A DNA stretch of 64,000 nucleotides, from positions 6,531,897-6,595,896 of the forward strand of contig CM060684.1 of assembly GCA_030686995.1 (NCBI GenBank). Reading direction: 5' to 3'. Origin of the DNA: Artemisia argyi. Its lineage: Eukaryota > Streptophyta > Magnoliopsida > Asterales > Asteraceae. Below the pieces are notes generated by a model, which was not told where the DNA came from, did not search any database, and saw only the letters and a list, made by a program, of their open reading frames with translations. Position numbers and translations under genes: made by a program. Below, in pieces: positions 1-8,983 of the stretch. Numbering within the stretch: position 1 is the stretch's first letter; every line of letters starts with the position of its first letter.

Positions 1-1
1 A

Positions 2-1590
2 GGTCCACATTTTAGCTCTGATTGTCAAACAAGGAATCCATTTCCTTGTAACAATTACGACTATTCGTTTCAAGACCCACCTCCACAATACCTAATGGAC
101 CAAGGCAACTCCTCAAAACCAGCAAGACCCTTGTCTAGAGGTTCTTGAAAAACTTAAAAACATTAGGGAGGAGTTAGCTAATATGTCGCTTCGCCATGAT
201 CCAAGTTCTTCTTTTGTATATTGTGGGGGTCCTCATAATGATGATCAATGTCAACCTTCCGGTTTTGACACATCCACACCTCCACAATTTCCACTCATTC
301 AAAATTCTCGTGATAAATCTATCGCAGAATTACTTGCTGAAGAACGAGATTCTAGGAAAAGCATGGAAGATTTAATTGCTGAGCAAAGAGTAGCCAAAAT
401 ACGTGCCAATATTCGCTATGCTGCTTTTTATGAGGACGATGATGACAGTGATGATGATGATAACATTGTTATCATTCAAAAAGAATCATCAAGTTCATCA
501 GTTGAGACTTCTTCCATGGAGATACAGGGAGAAACGAATATAACTGAATCACCAGCAGTAGAAATAATGGAACTTGTAGACTCCATTACTGCTAGTCCTT
601 CTCAACTCCCTGAGTCTGTTATCACACCCGAGGTTCCCACTAACTCTCTGAACATGGGGGACGAGCATCTTGACACAATTTCTGCAAAGGAATCTGACGA
701 ATTCATAAAGTCTAGTGTTGAGAACCTTGTCCCAATCCCAAGAGAGTCACAGGGAATTCTTGATCATATGTGTGATATTCCTACCCCCTGATAATCCAAA
801 TGATCAAATTGAGAATGTCTCTAATTACAGTAATGATTGTATATCTTATGGAGACATTGAGTATGTTGAGGCATCACTGCCTCATTCTGATGTTGATCCT
901 ATTCTTGAGGATTTCACAGAGGAACTCACTCACATCATTCCACTTCTATCTGGAAGTAATAATGATATTCTTGATTTTGAAGCCGATATGGGAGAAACTA
1001 AAAATCTTTTAAACTTTAATCCCAACATCGAGCTTAGTACTTCACATACTGATGAAAATTCTTTATCTTCTGGAGACATCAGTTATGTGGAGGAATTACC
1101 TTCTGAGCTTGTCAACTCAGAAGAAGAAAATGATAATCACTTTGTTCCCGAAGCAGTCAAGACTACTCTCACTAATCCTCTATATGAATTCAAATCTGAA
1201 TTCACTTTGATTTCTGATAATCCACTCTTTGATATTCAGAATGAGGATGGTGATGAGTTCACAACGGAACATGAGTTCACGGATTTACATCTTGTGAATG
1301 ATTCTCTTTATGAGGAGTTCTCCTTTAAGCTCACTCATATCATATCTCCACCGGAGTATGATACTTTCTATTTTGATATAGATATACCTATAATATGTCT
1401 TGATCAAACGAGCTTAAAAGAGGAGATTCATGAAACAATGAATTCTCCTATTGAAGATGAGGAGTTAGTTATGATTTTCATCATGACTTTCTTTCTTTTC
1501 TTCATATATTCTGTTCCTTATCCTGTTCTTCACTCTTTCGGGAGTGAGGACATTATCTTTGTCCCCGGCATTCTCATTTATAAATTATGA
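2..1590 (+). pseudogene. Gag zinc-knuckle plus acidic C-terminal ORF, frameshifted
   Basis: The frame starting at base 2 enters in the middle of a CCHC knuckle (GPHFSSDC) and shifts near 115-130. The frame from 183 to 791 then carries a second, degenerate knuckle (YCGGPHNDDQC, first Cys replaced by Val), an Asp/Glu-rich stretch and the motif LVPIPRES. It stops at 789-791, just after a run of five C (784-788), and the protein continues in the +1 frame to 1590 (DNPNDQIENVSN onward). The tail near 1470-1530 is hydrophobic (FIMTFFLFFIYSV), a possible membrane segment, followed by SFGSEDIIFVPG. Similar acidic proteins attached to gag are common in Asteraceae genomes (memory). Their function is unknown. 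Weak homology seems to continue to about 1710. Two frame breaks make this a pseudogene unless the C-run shift is programmed. Confidence 0.7.
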
Positions 1591-1749
1591 GCCGGGTACT
1601 TGTCTCATCGGTGTGGAACTTTCACGTGCTTTAAATGTTTATCCGAACATCTTGAATGAAAGTCCGATTGAGATTGTCTCTTCCACTTACTTCCCCATAG
1701 ATTTTTAAATTGCTTTTTCTCCAGGTCTGTTCAGGATTTCTTTATTACA

Positions 1750-1773
1750 GTTAACCGTTCACAAGCGGTTAGC
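1750..1773 (+). other. Stem-loop with TTCACAAG loop (element 1 copy)
   Basis: Stem AACCG at 1753-1757 pairs with CGGTT at 1766-1770 around the loop TTCACAAG, and one or two more pairs can form outside. A second copy at 14221-14240 keeps the same loop but has ACCA/TGGT in the stem, a compensated change. Both copies lie shortly before a (C/T)TGAC(A/T)GTTTG sequence. The role is unknown. Confidence 0.5.
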
Positions 1774-1919
1774 TTGCGTGATAAACCTGACAGTTTGGGA
1801 GAAAAGAAATCAAATACGGGGTCGAGTCAAGCTAGTGACTCGGGAATCAAAAACATTAGCAAAAACATGGGTTTTCACCCGTGTGTAACACCCTAGTGTG
1901 GGGGAGATGCCCCACACGT

Positions 1920-1988
<69 letters not shown>
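1920..1988. repeat. (TA)n microsatellite
   Basis: About 34 uninterrupted TA units in the non-coding 3' region of element 1. It produces a spurious repetitive Tyr-Ile reading frame on the minus strand, which should not be annotated as a gene. Confidence 0.97.
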
Positions 1989-1990
<2 letters not shown>

Positions 1991-2136
1991 TCAAAAAAAA
2001 TGTACATATAGTGATAGCTTCTATTTAAGAAGTTTTATCTAAAAAAATAATTGTATGTATATACATCTTAAATAAATAAAGGCTATGTAATATTTCCTTC
2101 TTACGTTCTAAAGTTCGGTTTAACACCCGGTACTTT

Positions 2137-2178
2137 GAATATTGAGGACAATATTCAGTTCTAAGTGTGGGGGGAGAT
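2137..2178 (+). promoter_or_regulatory. Internal stem-loop (AGGA loop) plus polypurine tract
   Basis: GAATATTG (2137-2144) pairs with CAATATTC (2149-2156) around the loop AGGA. After six bases comes AAGTGTGGGGGGAGATT. The same arrangement occurs in elements A, B, C and D with different stem sequences. It lies about 560 bases upstream of the terminal copy, so it may act as a second plus-strand primer site. That role is an inference. Confidence 0.65.
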
Positions 2179-2304
2179 TCGTTATTCTAACAAATTTAAA
2201 CACATGTTCCATCAAGAACCCCCATTTTAGCCAAAATTTAAAATTTTTTTTTTCTCACTTAGAACGCAATAAATGGTATCAATCCTCCATGTCTAACCCA
2301 CAAC

Positions 2305-2690
2305 AGGATTGGCTAATCCAGGAGCAAACGGTTCTTGGTAAAGATAACTCAAACCCGTTTATGGCTTGCAATTTGCCAAAAATTGTATGGTTCCTCAACT
2401 CCCCATTATCCTCAAAAGCTAATGAGTTGGCTAGCCCGCAAGATTATGGCTTGTGGTAAAGGCTGTGGAAAATCCATAATTGGTAATCTGCTCACCAAGA
2501 TGTTGACTATTCCATCAAGAGTTGGCTAGTCCAGAAGCAAACGGCTTTTGGTAAAGACTAATCAAATCCGTTGACAGCTGGTGGTTTGCTCAAAATCACA
2601 CGGTTATCAGGTGTGCCACAGTTCTTAGACCTGGCTACTCCAGAAGTGATGGCTTTTGGTAAAGAGTTTTTCAAATCCATTAAGTTTTTC
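2305..2690 (+). repeat. Three degenerate direct repeats of about 48 bp
   Basis: The pattern GGCTA.TCCAG(G/A)AG.....GG(T/C)T(T/C)TTGGTAAAGA...CAAA(T/C)CC(G/A)TT occurs starting near 2309, 2523 and 2633, with unequal spacers between the units. No coding sense was seen. It fills the region between the internal and terminal purine tracts of element 1. Confidence 0.6.
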
Positions 2691-2697
2691 TCAAAAG

Positions 2698-2733
2698 ATT
2701 GCTAGGGACTAGCAATAGTTTAGTGTGGGAGAT
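2698..2733 (+). promoter_or_regulatory. Terminal stem-loop and polypurine tract of element 1
   Basis: ATTGCTAG (2698-2705) pairs with CTAGCAAT (2709-2716) around the loop GGA. The sequence AGTTT follows, then the purine tract AGTGTGGGAGAT (2722-2733), directly abutting the LTR start TGATGAGT. This is the standard position of the plus-strand primer of LTR retrotransposons. Confidence 0.8.
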
Positions 2734-4579
2734 TGATGAGTGTCTAAATACTCATCATTTTATACTAATCTGAACTGCCAAAACATACAAAAACACTCAA
2801 ATATACATCAAAATACTTAAAATATCTTAGAGGTGTGTTTTATATGTTTCAAATGCAAAATATGCAAAAACAGATGAAAAACGTACAAAGTTTGCATAAT
2901 TGGCAGTTTCAGTCCCTCAAGTTTCATAAATTGGCAAAACTAGTCCCTGGTTATTCTAAAAACTTGAAAAAGTCACCAAAGGTCCTTTTTAATCATAAAG
3001 TTACATATTTAGTCCTTTGGTGCAAAGTTTCACAAAATTACAAGTTTAATCCCTTAACTTTGGAATTTGACAGAAATGGTCCCTGGGATGTAAAAACTTT
3101 GAGAAATTCAATTTTTGTCCTTGTACTAATAATCTTTTGCATGAATGGTCCTTGGTGTGAAGTTTGGTGAAATTACATAATCAGTCCCTGAAGTTTGGTG
3201 AATTGGCAAAAATAGTCCCCGGGAATTTCAAAAGTGAAATTTATCAAAAAAATACCCGTGTACTATTCATTGGTGGCAAGATTAGTCCTTATGATAACTA
3301 TGGGAAAGTCACACATCAGCCCCTAAACTTTCACTTAATTACATTTTTGGTCCTTGTGATTTAATACCTAAATAACCAAACGGACCTATGTATTATATTA
3401 AACCAAATCCAAACCCAACACAACCATTACCCCAGCCCACCCACCTTTTTACCCTAGCCCAAAATATAAGCCCATCCAACACCCCTGGTATATCAATACC
3501 AGTTTGACCAGGGTCAAACCCCGCCTAAAACCACCACCACTTCCACCTCCCTCACACAGCCAAAACCACCCTCCACCTTGCCTGGTATTGCCACCACCTC
3601 AACCCCCACTTGCCTTACCCACTCCCTTCCACCTCCACAACCCTCCAAAACCTTGAAAACTTCACCACGCAATCCACAGTACCCCCCCTTGGAATTTTGG
3701 CGCCAAAAAGAGCTTTTAAACGGCCTGGATCAATTGGACCATATCAAGGGCTAGGAAGTGGTGGGAATTACCCCAGTGGGTCCCACATACTCAGAAAATG
3801 GCTACAAAAGGGAAAGAAGGCAGAAGAGTTCAATATATTAGAATAGTTTTAGAATAAAGTAGTCGTAGGTAGTATAATTTGCTCATTAAGTTGTATTTTC
3901 AATTAGAACAAGTTTGTATCAGTTAATTTCATGTACTGTGATCCTCAATTCAAGTTAATTTCAAGTTTCAGTTGTTATCCCATTTTATGCCATTTTCAAG
4001 TTTGATAAAAATCACAAACTGCTCAACTGTTGTTGTTAGTTATTGTTAAGGTTGTTCATAAGCTTATATAAGCTCTGACAAAGCATTATTAAGTCTTAGG
4101 AAACCTTGATTGTCTGTTTAAATCATAAATAAAAAATTACCAAAAATAATCAATAAAATATAAAGAAAATAAAAAAAATATTGTTTGAAGAAAGATAAGA
4201 GCTGAGCAAGGTGTGTTTTGGATTGCTTCTGGGTTAGTAGACTTGTAGAAGTCAGTAGGTGTGATTTGGTTCACTGGTTTACTTGTGCTCAGCCTATCTT
4301 CATTTGTAAGCAATTCTTAAATTCTTAAGCTTTATTAGTTTTATTGTTTTTATAGTGTAAATTTAGTTCATATAGCTTTAATTAACTTTAATTAATTTGT
4401 TTCAAGTTTTGAAATCATAGTTTTAGTTTAATAATCACAAGTTATAGTGTAAAATTTAGCTTAAGGGACTGTTTGGATTAAGGCAGCCCATGGTGATTTA
4501 GGGTGTCTCAGTTGATATTTGTTGTTCCATTAAGTCACTTTAGGTTATATTAGGCTTAGTAAAGAATAAAAGTGGTATG
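2734..4579 (+). mobile_element. Element 1 LTR, left part (interrupted by element A)
   Basis: The LTR starts with the inverted repeat TGATGAGT...ACTCATCA (2734-2757). Between about 2890 and 3360 there are six or seven degenerate units of the type 'aaTTGGCAAAA(a/c)TAGTCCCTgg', a pattern common in plant LTRs. The stretch 3400-3690 is rich in C and A and may be the leader. No open gene is supported (the 78-codon frame at 3610 is compositional). The LTR is broken at 4579 by element A and resumes at 12403; bases 4575-4579 are the left copy of the target-site duplication. Confidence 0.75.
4575..4579. repeat. Target-site duplication of element A, left copy (gtatg)
   Basis: gtatg directly precedes the LTR start TGATGAGG at 4580 and is repeated at 12398-12402 directly after the right LTR end. 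A five-base duplication is typical of Ty3/Gypsy integrase. Confidence 0.95.
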
Positions 4580-4785
4580 TGATGAGGCGAAAAATGATCC
4601 GTTTTTAGGGGGTCATTTAAGCCCGAATCCGACTTTATTTGATCAAATATTGCCCTAAATCGTTCCTTTTGTGATTTTAGGTGTTTGGAGAGTGAATTCT
4701 GGAAAAGAAGCCATTTTGGACGTTTTTGGAGCATAAAAGTGAAGAAAACGACAAAGTACCAAAAATCCATGCTGAAGATACAAGG

Positions 4786-5027
4786 TGACGGCGTCAAGAC
4801 CAACATCTTGACGGCGTCAGACATGAAGAATTAAACACCGTAGGTGGTGACGGCGTCAGAGGGCTTTATGACGGCGTCAAAGTGGCAAGAATAAAATACC
4901 GTAGGTGGTGACGGCGTCACATAGGCCGTCACAAGTGGATCAAGGCCGTCCGAGGAAGTATTTGGCGGCAAGGTGACGGCGTCAGAATTAACTCTTGACG
5001 CCGTCAGACTGTTTTTCCTATATATAG
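4786..5027 (+). promoter_or_regulatory. LTR promoter: seven TGACGNCGTCA palindromes upstream of a TATA box
   Basis: Sites are at 4786-4796, 4809-4819, 4848-4858, 4869-4879, 4909-4919, 4974-4984 (all TGACGGCGTCA) and 4996-5006 (TGACGCCGTCA). Two of them sit in a tandem unit of about 61 bp that starts with ACCGTAGGTGG. The TATA box CTATATATAG lies at 5018-5027. TGACG is the known core of plant TGA-type bZIP (as-1) sites, and here two half-sites face each other around one variable base. The promoter role is inferred from position just upstream of the TATA box. Confidence 0.75.
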
Positions 5028-5880
5028 TTTTCTAGTTTTTTCATTAAAAGGAGGGAGAAGTTTTGGTGAAACCCTAAAGACGATTTTGGTGCCTCTTTTA
5101 CAGGTTTTTCAAGGGTTCCAAACCCTTGAGACCTTGCATTGTAATTGAGATAAGTATACTTTTAATTCAATCAATATGTCTATGTGTTGGTTGTTTATCT
5201 TTTGTTCTTATCTTAATTCTACTATGCTAGGCTAGATTTCCTTTGTGTTTGCTTAGATCTAATGAAACCTAGATGTTGATTATGTGTTGATTACTTGTCT
5301 ATTCTTGTTTTGGATGAATGATATTATATGTTAGGCTTAAGAAAACTGGCAGATCTCCAATGGTAACATGCTTGAACGTCTTAAGAAACATGAACCGAGG
5401 CGTACTAGGTCTTTATTGGTTGTATTTAATGCATGAGCCACTGTTTACAATCCCTATAGTTATGCTGGGTCATGGTGTAGGAGGAGATAAGAGCTCATAG
5501 AGTTGGGGAGTTATGTATGCCACCCCACGAATGGTATTAAGGAATACAATCCGTCATCCATACAAGTGTAACAAGTAATTAACATGTAAAAGATATCTAG
5601 GGAGTAATGAAGTCTAAGTAAACACAATTTCTCCAACCACTGCTCACAACATTAGTTTAAATTAGTTTAATTTCATTTTCATTAGTTTAATTTAATTATA
5701 TATTAGCTTTGGGTTAGTTGAATAGCAACTAATTCCGCCCTATCTTCCAAAACCCGAGATTTTACTTGCTTTCATAAAAATATAAAAATACAAAAATAAT
5801 CATCTTCCACCTCTAGAACTATTAATTAGGTTTTCTAATCCTAGCGACACTATTCCTAAGCTGAACGATCAATCCCCCGG

Positions 5881-5910
5881 TACTTGTCACTATACTATAC
5901 TACAACGATC
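5881..5910 (-). other. Segment matching the 5' half of tRNA-Asp (antisense in U5)
   Basis: Read on the minus strand, 5908-5894 is TCGTTGTAGTATAGT, identical to plant tRNA-Asp(GTC) positions 2-16 as I remember them. After an extra ATAGT it continues G(A/G)(C/T)AAGTA like the D arm. The element RNA is therefore complementary to the 5' part of the same tRNA whose 3' end pairs with the primer site about 85 bases downstream. The copy recurs at 12303-12317 and 35690-35704 and, inverted, at 37811-37825 and 44123-44137. Confidence 0.7.
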
Positions 5911-5994
5911 AGGTACACTGCCTGGTGGGGGTTGTAAGCTTCTCGAGATCCCTCGAGAGGTAAAGCAAGGTGCGATTCCCACGCATCAAGTTTT

Positions 5995-6012
5995 TTGCGC
6001 CGTTGCCGGGGA
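5995..6012 (+). promoter_or_regulatory. Primer binding site 1 of element A (tRNA-Asp)
   Basis: Six bases after the LTR end, TTGCGCCGTTGCCGGGGA matches 17 of 18 positions of TGGCGCCGTTGCCGGGGA, the complement of the tRNA-Asp 3' end used by Athila elements. Confidence 0.85.
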
Positions 6013-6072
6013 CTGTCTATCTTTACATTCATTTCTCAACTTTCGCAAAAGAGTGCGGCGCCATCAAGTTTT

Positions 6073-6091
6073 TGGTGCCGCAGCCCGGGGA
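6073..6091 (+). promoter_or_regulatory. Second, older primer-site-like sequence of element A
   Basis: TGGTGCCGCAGCCCGGGGA is preceded by ATCAAGTTTT, just like site 1. The bases after it (AATAGTTATTGTCTAGG) match those after the primer site of element D. A thus has an extra segment of about 78 bp carrying a new primer site inserted ahead of the ancestral one. Probably only site 1 works, because it abuts the LTR. Confidence 0.65.
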
Positions 6092-6240
6092 ATAGTTATT
6101 GTCTAGGTTAGGATTTCTTTTTATTAGGTCTACTTGCTAGATTCCTTTCTAGTAAGATTTTTATTTTTTATTTTTTAGGTCTTCTTTAGTCTATCTTATT
6201 TCTTCGTGCCTTTGTTCGTAACTCTTTACCATCCGACATC

Positions 6241-8511
6241 ATGGAAGGTGGTAACATCTTTGAACCCGTCATCCCACCACAACAAAACCCACCATTAGAA
6301 CCCCTTAGGCCCCGAACCTTAGGAGAGTATTCCCGACCTAGCCACCAAGGCTATCGAAACACCATTGAGCTCACCGGAGACAATGTGACCCCCTTGCGAT
6401 CCGACACCATCCGGTTGGTGCAAAGCGGATGTGCATTCCATGGACTTCGTTCCGAAGATCCAAACCAACACCTTAAGGATTTCCTCAAAATCGTAGATTC
6501 CATAGACCTAGGTGTTGAAACTAGAGAGACTACCCGATTACACCTATTCCCATTCTCTCTACGAGATCAAGCTAGTCAATGGCTTGAGCGTTTCCCCGCG
6601 GGATCCATCACCACATGGGACAATCTCGCCAATCGCTTCCTTACCCAATTCTTCCCGCCGGAAAAAACTGCAATGCTTAGAAGGGACATTTTGATGTTTG
6701 AGCAACAGCGGGGTGAACCTTTCTACGAGGCTTGGGCCCGTTTTAAGGATCTCCTCCACAAGATCCCTCATCATGGCATAAACCTTTGGTTATTAGTTCA
6801 GATTTTCTACGACCATGTTGATTATCACACTAAGCGCACTATCGACAGGGCCGCGGGAGGCAAATTGCGTGATAAGAATGCTGAGGAGTCATGGGGGATT
6901 ATAGAAGAGCTCGCTGTCGATAATAATGAGATTTGGGAGTTTAAACATACGGTAGAAGCGGCCATCAATGCAGTCTCGGCATCTGGAGGAACCACCGAAA
7001 TCCCCGATGAACTCTTATGCAAACTTGAGGCAAAAGTTGACTATTTTGAGGAAAGGCAAAGGAGACCCTTAAGTCCTAGACAAGCCACTATCAATTCTGT
7101 CACAAGATCAACTTCGGTACCATTATCTGAATCACCTTCTAGAGAACATGTCGAGACTTTTCAGGGGTGCACTCCACCTTGTTCCCCTCCCAAGGAACTT
7201 AGCTCAGAATTTGAGGCTAGGATGAGAGAATATATGGCGACTCACTCTGATCGGCTTGCTAGATTCGAAGAAGCAATTTATAAGCAAAAAGAGGAGATGC
7301 AGGAGAAAATGAATGAGATGTTGAGTCTATTGGAGGAGTATACCAGTCAGAAAACCCCCGAACGAATACTGCTAAGGAAAGAAAGCGCCACCCCCACCAC
7401 CCAATTTGTTAACTCCATCACCATTGTCCATAAAGATAATGAGAAGGTAAAAACTCCTGCTAAACAGACCTTAGAAAAACCGCCTGAGTCCCAACCTTTG
7501 AGCTACTACCTGAAACACGACATAAACAAAAACACCATAACAAATTGGATTAAGAATGATAGGCGTAACCAATCCTCCGAACAGGTTCCCGAAAAAGAGA
7601 AAGAAGAGGAAGATGAGTATGATACGCTTATTAGAGGATCAGTGGTCGAGAGGTTACTAGTACAGAAAGTGGCTACTAAGCAGGTAGCATGTGGAAACTT
7701 TGAAATACCAACAAGCATCGGGGACTTGAAACATCTTAGTGCTTTCGCCGACCAAGGATCGGAAGTAAATCTTATGCCCCTAACTATTTACATCCAACTA
7801 ACGTCAAAAATGCCAGCACCTACTCGTGTTAGGCTATCTCTTGTTGGACACTCGTACGTATACCCCCTAGGAATCGCAGAAGATGTATTAGTTAATGTGG
7901 CAGGATTCATGTACCCCGTTGACTTTATGATCATTGATGATAAAGGGGATGGATGCATGCCAATAATCCTTGGGGCACCATTCCTCACCACCGCTAGGGC
8001 TGTCATTAAGTATGAAGATAGGAAGATTGAGCTTAAATCTGGAAAGAGAAAGATTAGCTTCCACATGACTCCGCGAAGTGGGCATGAGAATTTGAGTTGG
8101 AGAATGATTAAAAACAACATTGGCACGACACCCATTCGTGTTCAGAACAAAATTCTTGCATGGGAGGCAAGAATCAAAAGCTATAAGAAAGCTAAGGATG
8201 AAAGAAGAAAAGGCAATAAGGTTCCGATTGAACTCAAACATACTCAACATGAAAAAAATCATACACCATTTAAGGAAGGGAACTTGGTGCTCCTGAGACA
8301 CTCGGAAACGACAATACCACCCGATACACCAAGTCCTTGGTGGTATGGGCCCTTCACAATCGAAGGATTGAGCCAAGAAGGGGTAGCTAACTTGAGAAGC
8401 AAATTAGGTGGGAAAGTGATTGCGAGTATTGATAGATTGAGACACTACCATCATAACAGTAATGATCGCAATTATATGGGGTACATCATAACCAATGATG
8501 AAATCACGTAG
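6241..8511 (+). CDS. gag: Gag-protease polyprotein with integrase-C-terminus-like tail (756 aa)
   Basis: An intact single frame from ATG 6241, the first ATG after the leader; D has the same start context. Residues about 60-260 form a retrotransposon Gag (Retrotrans_gag) domain (PFSLRDQASQWLERFP, FYEAWARFKDLL). Residues about 320-385 are a predicted coiled coil (MREYMATHSDRLARFEEA). About 490-610 is a retropepsin-like protease: FADQGSEVNLMP, with Asp-Gln-Gly in place of the usual Asp-Ser/Thr-Gly, and a flap/ILGAPFLTTA region. About 665-740 resembles the end of an integrase (FKEGNLVLLRH, WYGPFTIEGLS, IDRLRHYH). No CCHC knuckle, reverse transcriptase, RNase H or integrase core is present. The product probably builds virus-like particles and is processed by its own or a partner's protease. 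The fused tail could guide integration; that is inference. Confidence 0.88.
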   Translation: MEGGNIFEPVIPPQQNPPLEPLRPRTLGEYSRPSHQGYRNTIELTGDNVTPLRSDTIRLVQSGCAFHGLRSEDPNQHLKDFLKIVDSIDLGVETRETTRLHLFPFSLRDQASQWLERFPAGSITTWDNLANRFLTQFFPPEKTAMLRRDILMFEQQRGEPFYEAWARFKDLLHKIPHHGINLWLLVQIFYDHVDYHTKRTIDRAAGGKLRDKNAEESWGIIEELAVDNNEIWEFKHTVEAAINAVSASGGTTEIPDELLCKLEAKVDYFEERQRRPLSPRQATINSVTRSTSVPLSESPSREHVETFQGCTPPCSPPKELSSEFEARMREYMATHSDRLARFEEAIYKQKEEMQEKMNEMLSLLEEYTSQKTPERILLRKESATPTTQFVNSITIVHKDNEKVKTPAKQTLEKPPESQPLSYYLKHDINKNTITNWIKNDRRNQSSEQVPEKEKEEEDEYDTLIRGSVVERLLVQKVATKQVACGNFEIPTSIGDLKHLSAFADQGSEVNLMPLTIYIQLTSKMPAPTRVRLSLVGHSYVYPLGIAEDVLVNVAGFMYPVDFMIIDDKGDGCMPIILGAPFLTTARAVIKYEDRKIELKSGKRKISFHMTPRSGHENLSWRMIKNNIGTTPIRVQNKILAWEARIKSYKKAKDERRKGNKVPIELKHTQHEKNHTPFKEGNLVLLRHSETTIPPDTPSPWWYGPFTIEGLSQEGVANLRSKLGGKVIASIDRLRHYHHNSNDRNYMGYIITNDEIT

Positions 8512-8558
8512 TAACCCACGACTTTGAGTCTAGCTACAAGACTCGTAAATAAAGAAAA

Positions 8559-8580
8559 GCGCTTCTTGGGAGGCAACCCA
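8559..8580 (+). other. Conserved post-ORF motif GCGCTT-N5-GGGAGGCAACCC
   Basis: It lies about 48 bases after the stop codon. It can form a small hairpin (TGGG/CCCA). The same motif follows the coding region in D (41566-41587, minus) and C (23287-23308, minus, with GGGTGGCAACCC), although the surrounding sequence of C is unrelated. A shared cis signal is likely; its function is unknown to me. Confidence 0.7.
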
Positions 8581-8949
8581 TGTTTTGTGTGATTTTAATT
8601 GTGTGATTGTTATTTGCTTCCGTATGCATGTTTTATTTTATTGTTGGTTGATCATGTTTCTCAATTAAAATGTGGAAATACTTTATAATGTTGTTTGGCC
8701 TAGTCTTAACTTCAACCTAAAGGTATTTTTGCAAAAGATAAGTGTAAGGGGAGACCCCAAATATGTTTTTAAGAAACAAACCGATCATGATTCTCCACAA
8801 TATTTAATGAACATGTATATTCGTATTTGTTATAGTCAAATGCTTGTATTGAGTCATAATGAAGTTTTGCAGGATTTTCCAGGAAGTAGGACAAAGTTTT
8901 TCCAGAAATTTTCCGGAAACTTAACATAAGAATTTCTGCAGGTCCATTC

Positions 8950-8983
8950 TGACGGCGTCAGGGTATTGCTCTTGACGGCGTCA
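8950..8983 (+). promoter_or_regulatory. Internal paired TGACGGCGTCA module (element A)
   Basis: Two copies of TGACGGCGTCA (8950-8960 and 8973-8983) are separated by 12 bases ending in CTCT. The same pairing and the CTCT ending recur in the LTRs and in B (16336-16369 and 14379-14410); the D pair at 41160-41193 is degenerate. In RNA the two palindromes could pair with each other as a stem of about 11 bp. Binding site or RNA structure are both open. Confidence 0.6.

Larger units (their letters stand above)
1..2733 (+). mobile_element. Element 1: 3' interior of a non-autonomous Ty3/Gypsy LTR retrotransposon
   Basis: The left edge of the window lies inside the coding part of this element; its 5' half is outside. 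Seen here are a broken gag/acidic ORF (2-1590), a TA microsatellite, an internal stem-loop plus purine tract near 2137-2178, a repeated spacer, and a terminal stem-loop plus purine tract at 2698-2733 directly against an LTR that starts TGATGAGT at 2734. No protease, reverse transcriptase or integrase motif is present in what is visible. Assignment to Ty3/Gypsy rests on the zinc-knuckle gag and on the purine-tract/LTR junction. The family resembles non-autonomous Asteraceae gag elements that I know from memory. Confidence 0.75.
4580..5988 (+). repeat. Element A 5' LTR
   Basis: 1409 bp, starting TGATGAGG and ending ACGCATCA. From left to right it contains a palindrome array (4786-5006), a TATA box (about 5019-5027), a transcribed part, a tRNA-Asp-complementary segment (5881-5910), a CTCGAG/CTCGAG inverted repeat (about 5942-5958) and a final GGTGCGATTCCCA that resembles a Pol III B box with one mismatch. 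Its 60-codon frame at 5318 is not supported as a gene. Confidence 0.95.

Noticed and set aside
784..791. Programmed +1 frameshift at the C run of the acidic ORF
   Set aside because: A second frame break near 115-130 in the same ORF makes simple decay the better explanation; kept only as a question in the findings.
1810..2007. 65-codon minus-strand frame
   Set aside because: Alternating Ile-Tyr from the TA microsatellite; the same applies to frames at 33696-33966.
7788..8376. Minus-strand frames of 115 and 162 codons inside the A ORF
   Set aside because: Antisense shadows of the protease and tail region, with no start context or conservation.
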